A DNA stretch of 39,710 nucleotides from Paulinella micropora (GCA_009731375.1 BJOX01000179.1:547725-587434), one strand, 5' to 3'; shown: positions 27,703 through 36,844, counted from the first letter of the stretch. Notes: a model not told the origin generated them from the letters alone. Numbers and translations are program-made.

Positions 27703-29112
27703 TTACTGCTGCTGCGTGCACAGCAGGCCAAAGGCCGCGAGCCTTTCGCGACCCTGTTCCATGGTCTGGCCGGGCAAATGCAAGATGAACACCACAGGCT
27801 CGTCCACTGCCGCCCACGACCGCTGCAGCAAAGACGCGTTTTCTTCGGGCACAAGCCACGTCGACTCGCGCACAAAGTCCGCGTGTTCCCGGTAGTAGCG
27901 AGCCACGCTGAGCTGGTCGGCGACGTGGCTGCCGAGAGCCACGAGCTTGCTGTACATGTCCAGAATGGCGGCGTGCGCCAACACTGAGTTCTGCACGAGC
28001 CACACGCCGTTGTTGAGGCCGTAGCGCTTGCGCGACTCCACGAGCACGAACACCGGGTCTTCGGTGGCGTTAGCTGCGATGGTTTGTCGCACAATTCGCA
28101 GCTGTACTTGTAAGCTGCGGTTCTGGTCCACAAACAACGCGTCGCCGTCGAGCCAGAAGAAGTACTTGGGGGCGGGCAGACGCGCGCGGAGCAGCTGCTC
28201 CAGGTACTGCAGCTTGCGGAAGCGCGCCGCCTGCGGGTACATCCACCAGTGGAGCGGCAGGGCGTCCTCCGGCGCGTAGTGCCGCTCGTCCAGCAGCAGG
28301 TAGCCGTGCCGGCGGCAGTAGTCTCGCTTCGGCCGGCTGAAGGAACAGTCGGCCCAGTCGTAGCCGCTCCAGCCGGCGTGCAGCGTGACGACCGCGACCT
28401 CCGACTGTAGAAAGTCGCTGGCCAGCAGCCTGGCGCGGACGCCCAGCGCTTCGTTGCTGGACGACAGCCTGGAGATCTGGTAACTGGTGAGCGACGTGTG
28501 CAGGGCGGCCAGCAGCACCATGGCTGCCAAGACCGTCGTGGCATAAACTACAAAGGGGCTCAGCCGACTGGCGTCGCGGGGCGGGCGGGCGGACGGTAGC
28601 AAGCACTTGATCTCCGCCTGTTTGGCCACCTGAAAACGCAGGTCCCCGCTTTGGACCACAACAAAAACAAAGAACAGAGCAAAAGAAAGACCTCGTCGTC
28701 GTTGTCGTCGTCGTCCGACATTGTCTGCGCAGGGCGCTGCATCTTCTTGTTGTTGTTGTTGCGGAGGATAAAAAACACTGGAGGGGGACGGAGGATTACC
28801 AAAAGAAACCCAACGAGGGTGGCCCCCTCCCCTTTCATTTGCGGGGGGCCGAGTCTCGTTTGCCCCCCCCCCCCCCCCCCCCCCCCCCNNNNNNNNNNCC
28901 GCCGGCGCTCGCTCTTTTTTAGCGGTGTTTTTTCGGGGTTGGACCGTGAACTTCGCGGCAGATGCGGCCGCTCCGGCCGGCACGCAATTTTGGTCAGCCG
29001 CGGCCCCCCCCTCTCTCTCTCTTTGCCTTGGTCGCCCTTGGTGGTGGTGGTAGTTGTGGCTGTTTTTCTCCTTGACAAACGAGCCAAAAAAAGAATCAAG
29101 TGGCGATGGCAT
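27703..29112 (-). CDS. GT34-type (galactosyl/mannosyl) glycosyltransferase, type II membrane protein
   Basis: The C-terminal ~270 residues match the GMA12/MNN10-type nucleotide-sugar transferase fold: RDYCRRHGYLLLDERHY, then WWMYPQAARFRKLQYLEQLL, then the metal-binding acidic motif YFFWLDGDALFVD, and later NNGVWLVQNS. Members transfer hexose to glycans in the Golgi using a DxD motif and Mn2+. A hydrophobic segment (FVVYATTVLAAMVLLAAL) precedes it and would be the signal anchor. The N-terminal ~190 residues of the open frame (from ATG 29112) are low complexity, cross a 10-N gap and poly-C (28863-28898), and are probably not all coding; the start may lie nearer the anchor or in an upstream exon. 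Its 5' end faces the cyclin gene 55 nt away if ATG 29112 is used. TAA is at 27703-27705. Confidence 0.6.
   Translation of the reverse strand: MPSPLDSFFGSFVKEKNSHNYHHHQGRPRQREREGGAAADQNCVPAGAAASAAKFTVQPRKNTAKKERAPAXXXXGGGGGGGGANETRPPANERGGGHPRWVSFGNPPSPSSVFYPPQQQQQEDAAPCADNVGRRRQRRRGLSFALFFVFVVVQSGDLRFQVAKQAEIKCLLPSARPPRDASRLSPFVVYATTVLAAMVLLAALHTSLTSYQISRLSSSNEALGVRARLLASDFLQSEVAVVTLHAGWSGYDWADCSFSRPKRDYCRRHGYLLLDERHYAPEDALPLHWWMYPQAARFRKLQYLEQLLRARLPAPKYFFWLDGDALFVDQNRSLQVQLRIVRQTIAANATEDPVFVLVESRKRYGLNNGVWLVQNSVLAHAAILDMYSKLVALGSHVADQLSVARYYREHADFVRESTWLVPEENASLLQRSWAAVDEPVVFILHLPGQTMEQGRERLAAFGLLCTQQQ
28863..28898. other. Poly-C tract and 10-N gap
   Basis: A C26 run is followed by ten unknown bases within the N-terminal extension of the glycosyltransferase frame, so the extension cannot be trusted. 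Confidence 0.95.
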
Positions 29113-29167
29113 GATGTCTATGGAGGTGAGCTACTGAACAGAAGCCGTCCGCGCCACCGACACGGCG

Positions 29168-30124
29168 ATGTCACGGTGCCTGTCCTGTTGCCAACCGCAC
29201 AACAACTCTCATCAGGGGCCATGCACTTGCCCGTCCGGGCCGCCGCGGGCCAAAAAGCACAGGGTAGAAGACCCCCTGCTCCAACGACTGTACGAGGAAC
29301 GGGCCGCGCAGGGCCTGCGTGATACGTTGGACCGGCAAGCCCTGTTCCCCGCGACCGGGAAAGTGGGCGCCGGCTGGGAGCTGGCGACGACACCGGACGA
29401 GTACGAGATCCCCACGGAATGGGCGTTGGCCCTGCAACGTGAACAATCCATGCAGGAGTGGAAGACCCGGGTGACAAACGTGCCGTACAGATTTCGGAAC
29501 TATGAAATCGTCATGGAGTGGTTGCTGGAAGTCAGTGATGACTTTGGCACTCGGCCCGAGAGTTTAGTCCGGGCCGCAGAGATTTTGTGCTACTTTACCC
29601 AGAGACCAACATTTCACTTCAACGCAGAAAACTTCCAGCTCGTAGCCGTAGTTTGTTTTTGGGTAGCTCTGAAATACGAAGAGGTGGAGAACTTCAACAG
29701 CACGCGAATTGTGCTGTCTGTCATGGACGACGGCCTTTTTACGGTGGCAGAAATCAAGCAAATGGAAGGAGCAGTGATTAACGTGTGCTGGCACATGCTG
29801 GACACGCCCAACGCCGCAGGTATGCTGATCGACCGGGCGTCGTCGCCCGAGTGCCAACAGCTCACCGAAGAGGGCAAGCTGCTGGCCCTGCGCGTGTTGC
29901 TCGGGCTAGTACTGACGCCCCGGTTCTGGCAGCACCGGGCCTCCCGCCTGGTGCTGGCCTCGCTGGTCGCCGCGGCCGGCGCGGCCGGCTCGCGCCTCAG
30001 TGCCGGGCGCTTGTATGAAACAACGCTGGTGGCGGACGCAGAAGCCATCGCGGCCCAGCTGCAGTCGGCACAGGGCGGGCCCCTCCGGGCAGAAGCGCTT
30101 CTGAAAAAGTACACCAAAAGCTGA
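29168..30124 (+). CDS. Cyclin-box protein
   Basis: ATG 29168 opens 318 residues. The start is Cys-rich (MSRCLSCCQPHNNS, CTCP), with a possible zinc-binding role. The cyclin box runs from about residue 100: FRNYEIVMEWLLEVSDDFG, then ESLVRAAEILCYFT and LVAVVCFWVALKYEEVENF, matching the R...W...V, A..Y and LA.KYEE signatures of cyclin N-domains. This includes the Lys and Glu that contact the kinase (K of LKYEE). A helical C-terminal domain follows, with ASRLVLASLVAAAG. Cyclins activate CDKs; a viral or protist cyclin could control entry into replication. TGA is at 30122-30124. AATAAA lies 158 nt further on. The opposite strand is open in places because of high GC and is a shadow. Confidence 0.7.
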   Translation: MSRCLSCCQPHNNSHQGPCTCPSGPPRAKKHRVEDPLLQRLYEERAAQGLRDTLDRQALFPATGKVGAGWELATTPDEYEIPTEWALALQREQSMQEWKTRVTNVPYRFRNYEIVMEWLLEVSDDFGTRPESLVRAAEILCYFTQRPTFHFNAENFQLVAVVCFWVALKYEEVENFNSTRIVLSVMDDGLFTVAEIKQMEGAVINVCWHMLDTPNAAGMLIDRASSPECQQLTEEGKLLALRVLLGLVLTPRFWQHRASRLVLASLVAAAGAAGSRLSAGRLYETTLVADAEAIAAQLQSAQGGPLRAEALLKKYTKS

Positions 30125-30296
30125 GCCCGGTTTGCGAAGGTCTCCGATCAGGAGGGGCGGCCACCCAAAGATCGCTTACGCTACCACGGCTCGCGCTGGC
30201 GTCGTGAAAGAGAAAGCGGGCGCCCCCGGGGCACCCCACGCTCCGCGAAAAAAGCTTAGCTGCAAGTGGTAAAAAAATTAAAATAAAATTTTTTTG

Positions 30297-30416
30297 TGGG
30301 GATCAGCGTGAAATTGGCCTTTTTTTTCTGACATTGCCCGGCCCTGCGGATTTCGCACGAAATCCGCCGATAACTACGGACACTTTCAGATAGACCGCAA
30401 TTATCCCCTGATCCCG
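30297..30416. repeat. Short inverted-end repeat (MITE-like), relative of the hairpin arrays
   Basis: GGGATCAGCGTGAAATTGGC starts the unit and CCCCTGATCCCGGTATTGCG ends it, so GGGATCAG/CTGATCCC form terminal inverted repeats about 110 bp apart. The interior has GCCGATAACTACGGACAC and GATAGACCGCAATTAT, which recall the arrays at 31739-33000 and 38330-39680. A T7 run follows. This would be a deleted, non-coding derivative. Confidence 0.65.
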
Positions 30417-30583
30417 GTATTGCGTTTTTTTGGAGGGAAGCAGATCCCGGCGGCCGACTTCCAACAGCAAAGACCTGACTTTCTTTTTAATTAAAAAAAC
30501 AACTCTTAAAAGGCCGCGCCAGATTTCAGGCTGGCCCAACGTCGCTCGACCTCTTTTTTCTTCTTGTTTGTTTTGTCCTTTCT
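30417..30583. other. Spacer, T-rich
   Basis: No gene is seen. The stretch contains AATTAAAAAAAC and other A/T tracts, which could hold the 3' end of the minus-strand gene at 30584. Confidence 0.5.
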
Positions 30584-31408
30584 TTACGTTAGCAGGGCCA
30601 GGCCGGTCAAGACCATCGCCACTGCCGCCGGCCCGTGGCTGGCCGCGCTGCTTTGTGCGGGCGGGGGCTCGCGGCAGCGCGCCTCGCCCACGTACTCCAA
30701 CAAGCAAGGACGCTCCGTGTTCTCGCACTGGAAAAACACATAGATGTTTTCGCTGTCGATGTACTCGTCGGTTCGGCTATAAGTAAAGCACGAACTGGGC
30801 ACGAGAGAGGATGGCCCTATCAAGTACGTTGTCGCCGCGGGGTCGGTACGCACTCGCACAGTGAACAGGTCCGGAGAGACGGTGCCGGCATTCAGCGACC
30901 GGACCTGCAGTTTCTCCAAATAAACGCCGTTGGTGCACTTGAGTTGGGGGTCGAGTTGGTCAGCACTGCCCGCGGCCACGGAAGTGTTGTGTTTGCACGC
31001 GGGGCAGGGGCAGGCGTTGAGTTTGCGGCAGGCGTACTGGACGTCATAGGCCAGGGGACAACTAAGCACCTGATTTTTGCACGTAACCTGCAGGCGCATG
31101 TCGGCGGTAATGCTGACGTCCGTGTCCACCACGGTGTTGAAGCACGTCACGTCGCTGTCCTGCAGAGACACGTAATAGTACGACTGGCTCGAATTCGTCC
31201 AGCCGGTCACGTCGAAAGTAGAATCGTCCGTCGAAGCAATGCGCAGCTCGCTCACGACCAAGGCTTCGCTCGGATCAGAGCACGCGCTGGGTGCGGGGAG
31301 CCAGTAAGAGGTGCTCACCGTCTGAGCACTTGTGCATCCGTAGCAGTTGCAAGCACCCCGTGAGAAACGAACCAGTAGCAGCAGGACGCCGGTCGTCAAG
31401 AGCAACAT
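30584..31408 (-). CDS. Secreted cysteine-rich protein with GPI-anchor-like tail
   Basis: ATG 31408 starts MLLLTTGVLLLLVRFSRG, a clear signal peptide. The mature part (274 residues in total) has many Cys, including CNCYGC near the start and CRKLNACPCPACKHNTS in the middle, several possible N-glycosylation sites (NSSQ, NTSV), and Thr/Ser/Val-rich beta-like segments. The C-terminus ends with a small-residue stretch (SSAASHG) and a hydrophobic tail (PAAVAMVLTGLALLT), typical of a GPI-anchor signal. A TTAAATA box lies about 20 nt upstream of the ATG on the minus strand. The family is unrecognised; it resembles surface or coat proteins of protists in design. The frame continues upstream through a gap, but the signal peptide fixes the start. 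TAA is at 30584-30586. Confidence 0.65.
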   Translation of the reverse strand: MLLLTTGVLLLLVRFSRGACNCYGCTSAQTVSTSYWLPAPSACSDPSEALVVSELRIASTDDSTFDVTGWTNSSQSYYYVSLQDSDVTCFNTVVDTDVSITADMRLQVTCKNQVLSCPLAYDVQYACRKLNACPCPACKHNTSVAAGSADQLDPQLKCTNGVYLEKLQVRSLNAGTVSPDLFTVRVRTDPAATTYLIGPSSLVPSSCFTYSRTDEYIDSENIYVFFQCENTERPCLLEYVGEARCREPPPAQSSAASHGPAAVAMVLTGLALLT

Positions 31409-31466
31409 CAGACAAGTCTGGCTATTTAAGCAGATCCCAAAGAAAATGATCGAGCACTGGCAGACA

Positions 31467-31681
31467 NNNNNNNNNNNNNNNNNNNNNNNNNNNNNNNNNN
31501 NNNNNNNNNNNNNNNNNNNNNNNNNNNNNNNNNNNNNNNNNNNNNNNNNNNNNNNNNNNNNNNNNNNNNNNNNNNNNNNNNNNNNNNNNNNNNNNNNNNN
31601 NNNNNNNNNNNNNNNNNNNNNNNNNNNNNNNNNNCCCCCCCCCCCCCCCCCCCCCCCCAACCCCCCCGCCACACCACCCTC
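31467..31681. other. 168-base gap with poly-C edge
   Basis: Unknown bases (31467-31634) are followed by a C24 run (31635-31658) and CCCCCCCGCCACACC. It lies upstream of the secreted-protein gene, so part of its promoter region may be missing. Confidence 0.95.
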
Positions 31682-33000
31682 GGCCAAAAAGCTTAGATTC
31701 ACCTGAAAGTGCTAAAAAAAATTAAAGAAAAAAATTTGGGGGATCAGCGTGAAAATGGCGTTTTTCTTACAAGATCCCCCCGGAATGCCGGCGAATTTCG
31801 CGACAAGTGCGCCGGAAGTTACGGGTAACGGATTTTCTCCGACATTTGCGGCACACAAAAAAAGAATTTTTTTCGCGAAGGACATTTCGGCAATAAATGT
31901 TTAGCAACAGAAAAATTTTCGGGAGACGAGGGCGGGCGGGGAATTTTTTGCACCTTTAATTTTTTCCCCGCCCGACCTCGTTTCCCGAAAAATTTTCTCT
32001 GGCTAAATTTCCAGTGCCGAAATGTCCTTTGCAAAAAAAAGTTTTTTTTCATTGGTTTCGATTTTGTGGTGAATTTCGCGACACCTGTGAAAAACGCCGC
32101 AATTTGTGGACACTTCAGATCGATTGCAAATTGCGGCAACGCAATAAATTTTTTTTTGATGAAGGACATTTCGGCAATAAATGTTTAGCAACAGAAAAAT
32201 TTTCGGGAGCCGAGGGCGGGCGGGGAATTTTTTTGCACCTTTTAATTTTTTCCCCGCCCGACCTCGTTTCCCGAAAATTTTTCTCTGGCTAAATTTCCAG
32301 TGCCGAAATGTCCTTTGCAAAAAAAAGTTTTTTTTCATTGGTTTCATAATCCGGTGAATTTCGCGACACCTGTGAAAAACGCCGCAATTTGTGGACACTT
32401 CAGATAGACCGCAAATTGCGGCAATGCAATAAAAATTTTTTTTGCAAAGGACATTTCGGCAATAAATGTTTAGCAACAGAAAAATTTTCGGGAGACGAGG
32501 GCGGGCGGGGAATTTTTTTGCACCTTTAATTTTTTCCCCGCCCGACCTCGTTTCCCGAAAATTTTTCTCTGGCTAAACATTTATTGCCCAAATGTCCTTT
32601 GCAAAAATTTTTTTTCATTGGTTTCATAATTCGGTGAATTTCGCGACACCTGTGAAAAACGCCGCAATTTGTGGACACTTCAGATACTATTAGACCGCAA
32701 ATTGCGGCACCGCAATAAAATTTTTTTTGATGAAGGACATTTCGGCAATAAATGTTTAGCAACAGAAAAATTTTCGGGAGCCGAGGGCGGGCGGGGAATT
32801 TTTTTTGCACCTTTTAATTTTTTCCCCGCCCGACCTCGTTTCCCGAAAATTTTTCTCTGGCTAAATTTCCAGTGCCGAAATGTCCTTTGCAAAAAAAAAA
32901 ATTCATTGGTTTCATAATCCGGTGAATTTCGCGCCAAATTCAAAAAATGCCTGATTTTGCGGTAAACGCCACTCCTGCCGCAGTTTTGCGGCACGGTCAA
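31682..33000. repeat. Hairpin repeat array 1 (four ~285-bp units)
   Basis: After a leader that matches 30247-30320 (AAAAAGCTTAG, TTAAA and GGGATCAGCGTGAAA), a ~285-bp unit repeats. AGGACATTTCGG starts at 31879, 32163, 32448 and 32734 (spacing 284, 285 and 286). Each unit has two hairpins. One pairs GGACATTTCGGCAATAAATG through AGGGCGGGCGGGGAA with its imperfect inverse ending GTGCCGAAATGTCC. The other pairs GCCGCAATTTG with CAAATTGCGGC. The array ends with CCGCAGTTTTGCGG. Short ORFs within it are artefacts. It resembles MITE- or hairpin-type repeats. Confidence 0.85.
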
Positions 33001-33045
33001 ACCTTTAATAAACTTTTGGCACTTTGCACGCTTTTTTTTTGCAAG

Positions 33046-33429
33046 TCACAGCCCCGGGTCGTTTGCGTGGTCAAGGGAAATCAGCCAACAGAAAAACATC
33101 AGCAAGAACATCAAGAATATTAGCGCCCACGCGATCTTAAAGCACACTATTAAGACCAGCAAACCCCGCGCCGTGCGATGCCGCAGACAGCGGCGACAGC
33201 GTTGGCGACATTTCTCGCAACACACTGTGCGCACCGGTGGGGCGCCGATCGGGCTGTAGAGCTGCCCCCGATCGCACAGCGCGCAAAATCTGGAGGGCTG
33301 GATCTCGTATAAGACGCCGCGGCTGCAGCACAAGAGCACGCAGGCCGCGAGCAAGAAGGCTAAATAAACGCTAAAGACAATGATGGTTTTAAGGATCGGG
33401 CCGTCCTGGGCCTGCCAGCGCACCTCCGG
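33046..33429 (-). CDS. Two-helix Cys-rich membrane segment, in frame after the TGA of the upstream gene
   Basis: The open frame has no ATG at its start. It follows directly, in the same frame, after TGA 33436-33438 of the larger gene (33436-35192). It has a first membrane helix (TIIVFSVYLAFLLAACVLL), a basic, Cys-rich loop with CALCDRG, CCEKCRQRCRRC (CxxC-type pairs, potential zinc site) and a second helix (LIFLMFLLMFFCWLISL). Balanced composition and helix layout argue that it is coding. Either it is the membrane tail of the same protein behind a readthrough or erroneous stop, or it is a separate gene whose start is unseen. The 218-residue protein at 26985 ends with a similar helix-loop-helix. 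Confidence 0.5.
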   Translation of the reverse strand, partial: PEVRWQAQDGPILKTIIVFSVYLAFLLAACVLLCCSRGVLYEIQPSRFCALCDRGQLYSPIGAPPVRTVCCEKCRQRCRRCLRHRTARGLLVLIVCFKIAWALIFLMFLLMFFCWLISLDHANDPGL

Positions 33430-33435
33430 CGACTG

Positions 33436-35192
33436 TCAGTCCACCTGAGCACTAGCTACCAAGGTTCGGCCGCTGTGATGCCAATGGACGTGGCTGCGGG
33501 CTATGGCCTGGGAGAAATTCTCGAAGCTGCCGTGGAGGTGTCGATTTCCCAAAGCCAGCGCCCAGACCTGCAAATGTTTGCGGCCCGAGCCGGCGCAGAG
33601 CTCGCTGCCGCACGGCGTAAAGACGGCGGCGTACGCAGCTGTCTCGGGCTCGTGGAACAGGAACCAGCGGCGGCCCGTTGCGTCGTGCACGCTGCTTTGC
33701 AGCAGATTCGTTGCCGCCGCATTCGGCGCGGTCTCAACCACGAGCCGCACCCCCGTGCGGCTGAGACCCCGGGCCAGGGCCACATCAGCGCTGCGCCTGA
33801 AGGCCACTAGTGCCACGTGCTGACTCTGGGCGACAAAGGGCAGGTGGTCTGAGCCGGACACGTGGTGCGTCAACAGCACGCGTTCGGACCCGTGCCCTTG
33901 TAGCCTGCCGCTGGCGAGCCAGAGCTCGGTGCGGCCGACGGCTCCCGACAGCGGCCGCTGCTGCCAGCCGCGGAAGCCGGGGTGGTAGTGCTGGAAAGAA
34001 CCTAGGGACGCGTTGCCGTGGCGCCACAGCAGGGCCTTCGCGTGCAGCAGCGATGAACCCGTCACCTCCCGCAGCAGCCAGCCCGCACCGTTGGTTATCA
34101 CGTGTGCAGACCAAGGCCGCCAGAACTTGGCCCAAGCAAACTGGTGGTTGTCCCACAGCCGCCAGTGCCGCAGCAGCCGGAAGGTGTGCTCGCTGGTCCC
34201 GGGCCCCACGTACGCGCCCATGCTCCAACCCAGCGCCGTCAGGTCCCACTCGTCTAATAGTCTAGTATTGCGCCAGCGGCAAAGGTAGCCAGCGCTTGCC
34301 GCTGCTCTGCCGCCGTCCGACCAATCGTAAACCTCTCGTACAGCGGGGGTAGGCGCGGGCCGCCCGCCACGCCGCCAAACAGATCTAGGTCCGTGACCAG
34401 CAGCACGAACGCCGTGCTCTTGTACAAGCTGAAGTCGCGCGCGCTGCCATCCCACACCCCGGTGAAGTAGCCGAACAGGTCGCGCCGCGGCCCGCTGAGC
34501 AGCACGAGGTTCCACGTCAGCGCGTCGTGCCGCCCCTGGTACCGCATCTGCGGCATGGCCCACAGGCCCGCCTCGCTGCTGTACTGGCGCAGCTGCCGCA
34601 CCAGCTCCTGAGCAACGGCCGCTGCGAGCCCACGAATCTCGGCGTCGTCCGCCAGGTCGTACAAGTTCAACAGCCCGACCAACGACCACGGCAGGTACAC
34701 CCCGGAGGCAAATTCATAAAACCCGACCGCTTGTTTTTCGCGCAGGTAGGCCAACGTACGTGCTTGCCAGCCCGCGGGACAGCGCGGGGGCGCCCAGCCC
34801 AGCCTGCACAGCACCGGGGCCGCCGAGGCCCATAACAGGATGTGGTTTTCTGACCAGAACACCGAGCGTGTGTCCCCGGCTGTCAAACATAAACCCGGTA
34901 GCGAAAGCAGTGCTCCGGTGAGCACGCTGGCATTCAGCGCGGGCTGGCAGTGCAGGATGCGGACGACAGAGGCCAGCGCGAAATCTGCTACCGTGCTAGT
35001 GCGCACTTCTAGCGCCAGCGCGGCGAGCTGCTCCGGTGGGAGCGTCCGGTTGTGGCAGGCCAGCACGAGCAGGTCGGCCCAGATCTTGTCGTTGCGGTGC
35101 GTGCCGTTGTTGTAGTTTTCCAGCAGCAGCCTGGTCACGACATCTTTCCGGTACTGGAAGCCTTCCAGTGAGTCCTCGTGCAGCAGGTCCAT
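33436..35192 (-). CDS. Large putative six-hairpin glycan-active protein (frameshift near 34255)
   Basis: The start is ATG 35192 (MDLLHEDSLEGFQYRKD). The first segment is open to 34254 and the coding signal resumes in another frame at about 34255-34300 (LLDEWDLTALGWSMGA), so there is an indel near GCAATACTAGACTATTAG. Helix pairs and motifs such as FWSENHILLWASAAPVL, YLREKQAVGFYEFASGVYLP and LVGLLNLYDLADDAEIRGLA recall (alpha/alpha) toroid proteins of the polysaccharide lyase/heparinase type; I recall no exact family name. The second segment has GPGTSEHTFRLLRHWRLW, aromatic motifs and beta-like blocks (RTELWLASG, RVLLTHHVSG), which fits an all-beta C-terminal domain as in lyases. Function is inferred as polysaccharide binding or cleavage. 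It ends at TGA 33436-33438, then continues in frame into the membrane tail. It lies head-to-head with a GH105-like gene. Confidence 0.5.
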
Positions 35193-35586
35193 GGCCTTTT
35201 TTTGGGCTGGGAGAAAGGAGAGAGAGAGCGCGCGGGGGGAAAGGGAAACTGTCCCGCGCGCTGGCAGGGAAGGAGAACGACAGTGGAAAGTGAGAGTGCA
35301 GATTTGCGGACCGTGGACGGTCTTTCCTTTTGTTTCTCGCTTTTTTTTAAACCATTGTCCTTCCCCCGCCTCCCTTTTCTGCCCAATCTCCTTTTTCTTT
35401 GGTTGTCAGGAGGGGCACGTTGGCGCGGCAGACTGTTACATTTCCCCCTTCCGTTTTCTCCTTTTCCGTTCCTCTCTTCTGCCTAAAGTATAAGACCGAA
35501 GGACTCGCCGACAAAATCTCCCTTTTCCGTTCGTTTGTTTTTACACCAGAGCAGAAAAGGCTGCTTGGCTGTGCACAAACATCACC
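35193..35586. promoter_or_regulatory. Divergent promoter region between two putative glycan-degrading genes
   Basis: These 394 nt separate the ATG of the minus-strand gene (35192) from the ATG of the plus-strand gene (35587). The sequence is rich in C/T on one side and G/A on the other. TAAAGTATAAGACC near 35483 is a candidate TATA box for the + gene. A shared control region would allow co-expression of both. Confidence 0.5.
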
Positions 35587-36831
35587 ATGCTTTGCGCTTG
35601 GCTGGCTGTGTCGCACTTCCGCCCCGACGGCACGGTTGCCCTGCTGGGTGATTTGTTACGACAGCGTTTGCCAACGCGGATGCTGGTGCCGGGCTGGACA
35701 GGTTACTACGGATGGAATTACGAGTCGGCAGTAGCGCTGGAAGCGTTGCGCAACCCGCCGTGGGACGCGGCCGCTGCAGTCGATGCCATGCTGGGCTCCC
35801 AAGCCCTGGCGTTTTGGCAGCCGGGGTGGTGGATAGCGCACCATTTCCCCGTGACGTTCATGTGGACCGCCGGGGACAGGGTCGGCCTGTTGTTCCGCGA
35901 CATCCACGGCGCACAATCTGTCTATTGCTATGCCGTCCGCGGCGTGCGTCACTGGCAGCGGCACGCGAACTGGACGGGCCTCGTGACACGAAACTTTGGA
36001 CGCGGGCGCACATGTAAGCGGTGGCTGTGGTTGGATGATGTGTACATGGCAGGCGCGGTGCTGCTCGTCGACTATCCTGACGAAGCGTGGGCCATGCTGG
36101 CCCAGGCCAGGCAGGCGTTTGTGGACCCGGCCGATCGGCTGTGGTGGCACAGACGGTGCGGCGGCAAGGCTGGTGGCGTTAAGTGGGGCCGAGCCAACGC
36201 CTGGGCGCTGCTGGCGCTGGCCCGCTACGTGGTGCGCACCAATGACAGCCGGGCTATCGAGTGGCTGCACCAGGATCTATTGGTTCTGTCCAGCTACCAG
36301 CGCGCGTCAGGCGCTTTTGGCAACATCGTGAACGACGCGGCCAGCCCGGACGAGACCAGCCTGACCAGCGTTTTTGTGTACGCAGTAGCGGTGCTGGAAC
36401 GCGCTCCTTTGAACCGGACCGACGACCTGCGCAACCGGGCGCTGGCCGCACTGGGCTGGCTCAATACGCGACGTACGCAAGGTTTCCGGCTAAGCGACAG
36501 CTGTCCGCCACGAGGACAGTCAGCGGATTACAACCGGGGCGTGTCGGCCACGAAGTTAACCGCAGGCCCCGCGGTGGCCCTGGTAGCCTGGGCGCGCGTG
36601 GGCGAAGTGCTGTTGCACAATGCAAGCGCTACACACTACCGCAGTGCGTCTTGGGCACAAGCCACAGCAGACCCGTGCGGCCGAAGACAGATATCGCCGG
36701 CCTTTTACGCCCTAGTCGCGCTCGGCGGCGCAGCTGTTGACATTTGCTGTTGCTATTGTCGCAGCAGAGGGTTCGCAGGGGCGTGTCACAAAAACAAAAG
36801 AAGAGATTGGAGACATTTTGGTAGAGAATGA
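35587..36831 (+). CDS. GH105/GH88-like unsaturated glycuronyl hydrolase
   Basis: ATG 35587 has a favourable ATCACC context; the protein is 414 residues. It has motifs of (alpha/alpha)6 glycoside hydrolases of families GH105/GH88: GWNYESAVALEAL near residue 38, TCKRWLWLDDVYMAGAVLL (Asp pair, about 140-158), WGRANAWALLALARYV (about 200-215) and, further on, DETSLTSVFVYAVAVL. In those families the Asp residues hydrate the double bond left at the end of chains cut by polysaccharide lyases. No clear signal peptide is seen, though the start is hydrophobic. The C-terminus has a small hydrophobic stretch and Cys cluster (VDICCCYC) and a basic tail. AATAAA lies 8 nt after the TGA. Its divergent neighbour may be the partner lyase. 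It could be a related six-hairpin enzyme of other specificity. Confidence 0.6.
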   Translation: MLCAWLAVSHFRPDGTVALLGDLLRQRLPTRMLVPGWTGYYGWNYESAVALEALRNPPWDAAAAVDAMLGSQALAFWQPGWWIAHHFPVTFMWTAGDRVGLLFRDIHGAQSVYCYAVRGVRHWQRHANWTGLVTRNFGRGRTCKRWLWLDDVYMAGAVLLVDYPDEAWAMLAQARQAFVDPADRLWWHRRCGGKAGGVKWGRANAWALLALARYVVRTNDSRAIEWLHQDLLVLSSYQRASGAFGNIVNDAASPDETSLTSVFVYAVAVLERAPLNRTDDLRNRALAALGWLNTRRTQGFRLSDSCPPRGQSADYNRGVSATKLTAGPAVALVAWARVGEVLLHNASATHYRSASWAQATADPCGRRQISPAFYALVALGGAAVDICCCYCRSRGFAGACHKNKRRDWRHFGRE

Positions 36832-36838
36832 TTTCTTT

Positions 36839-36844
36839 AATAAA
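36839..36844 (+). terminator. Poly(A) signal of the GH105-like gene
   Basis: AATAAA begins eight bases after the stop codon (TTTAATAAAAAGC), again a very short 3' end. Confidence 0.6.

Noticed and set aside
30635-31363. 242-codon + strand frame
   Set aside because: It is antisense to the secreted Cys-rich protein, which has signal peptide and GPI-like tail support.
31819-32917. Several Lys/Phe-rich ORFs in the hairpin array (and 38304-39593 likewise)
   Set aside because: They recur with the repeat period on both strands and start or stop inside hairpin arms. They are repeat artefacts, not genes.
31739-33000. CRISPR-like array
   Set aside because: Units of ~285 bp with internal hairpins and no short repeat-spacer pattern are not CRISPR; the surrounding genome is eukaryotic in style.
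34254-34689. N-terminal part of the longer open frame of the minus-strand glycan-active gene
   Set aside because: It is Arg/Ala/Gly-rich and overlaps the better-coding frame that starts at 35192. The coding signal moves into this frame only near 34255.
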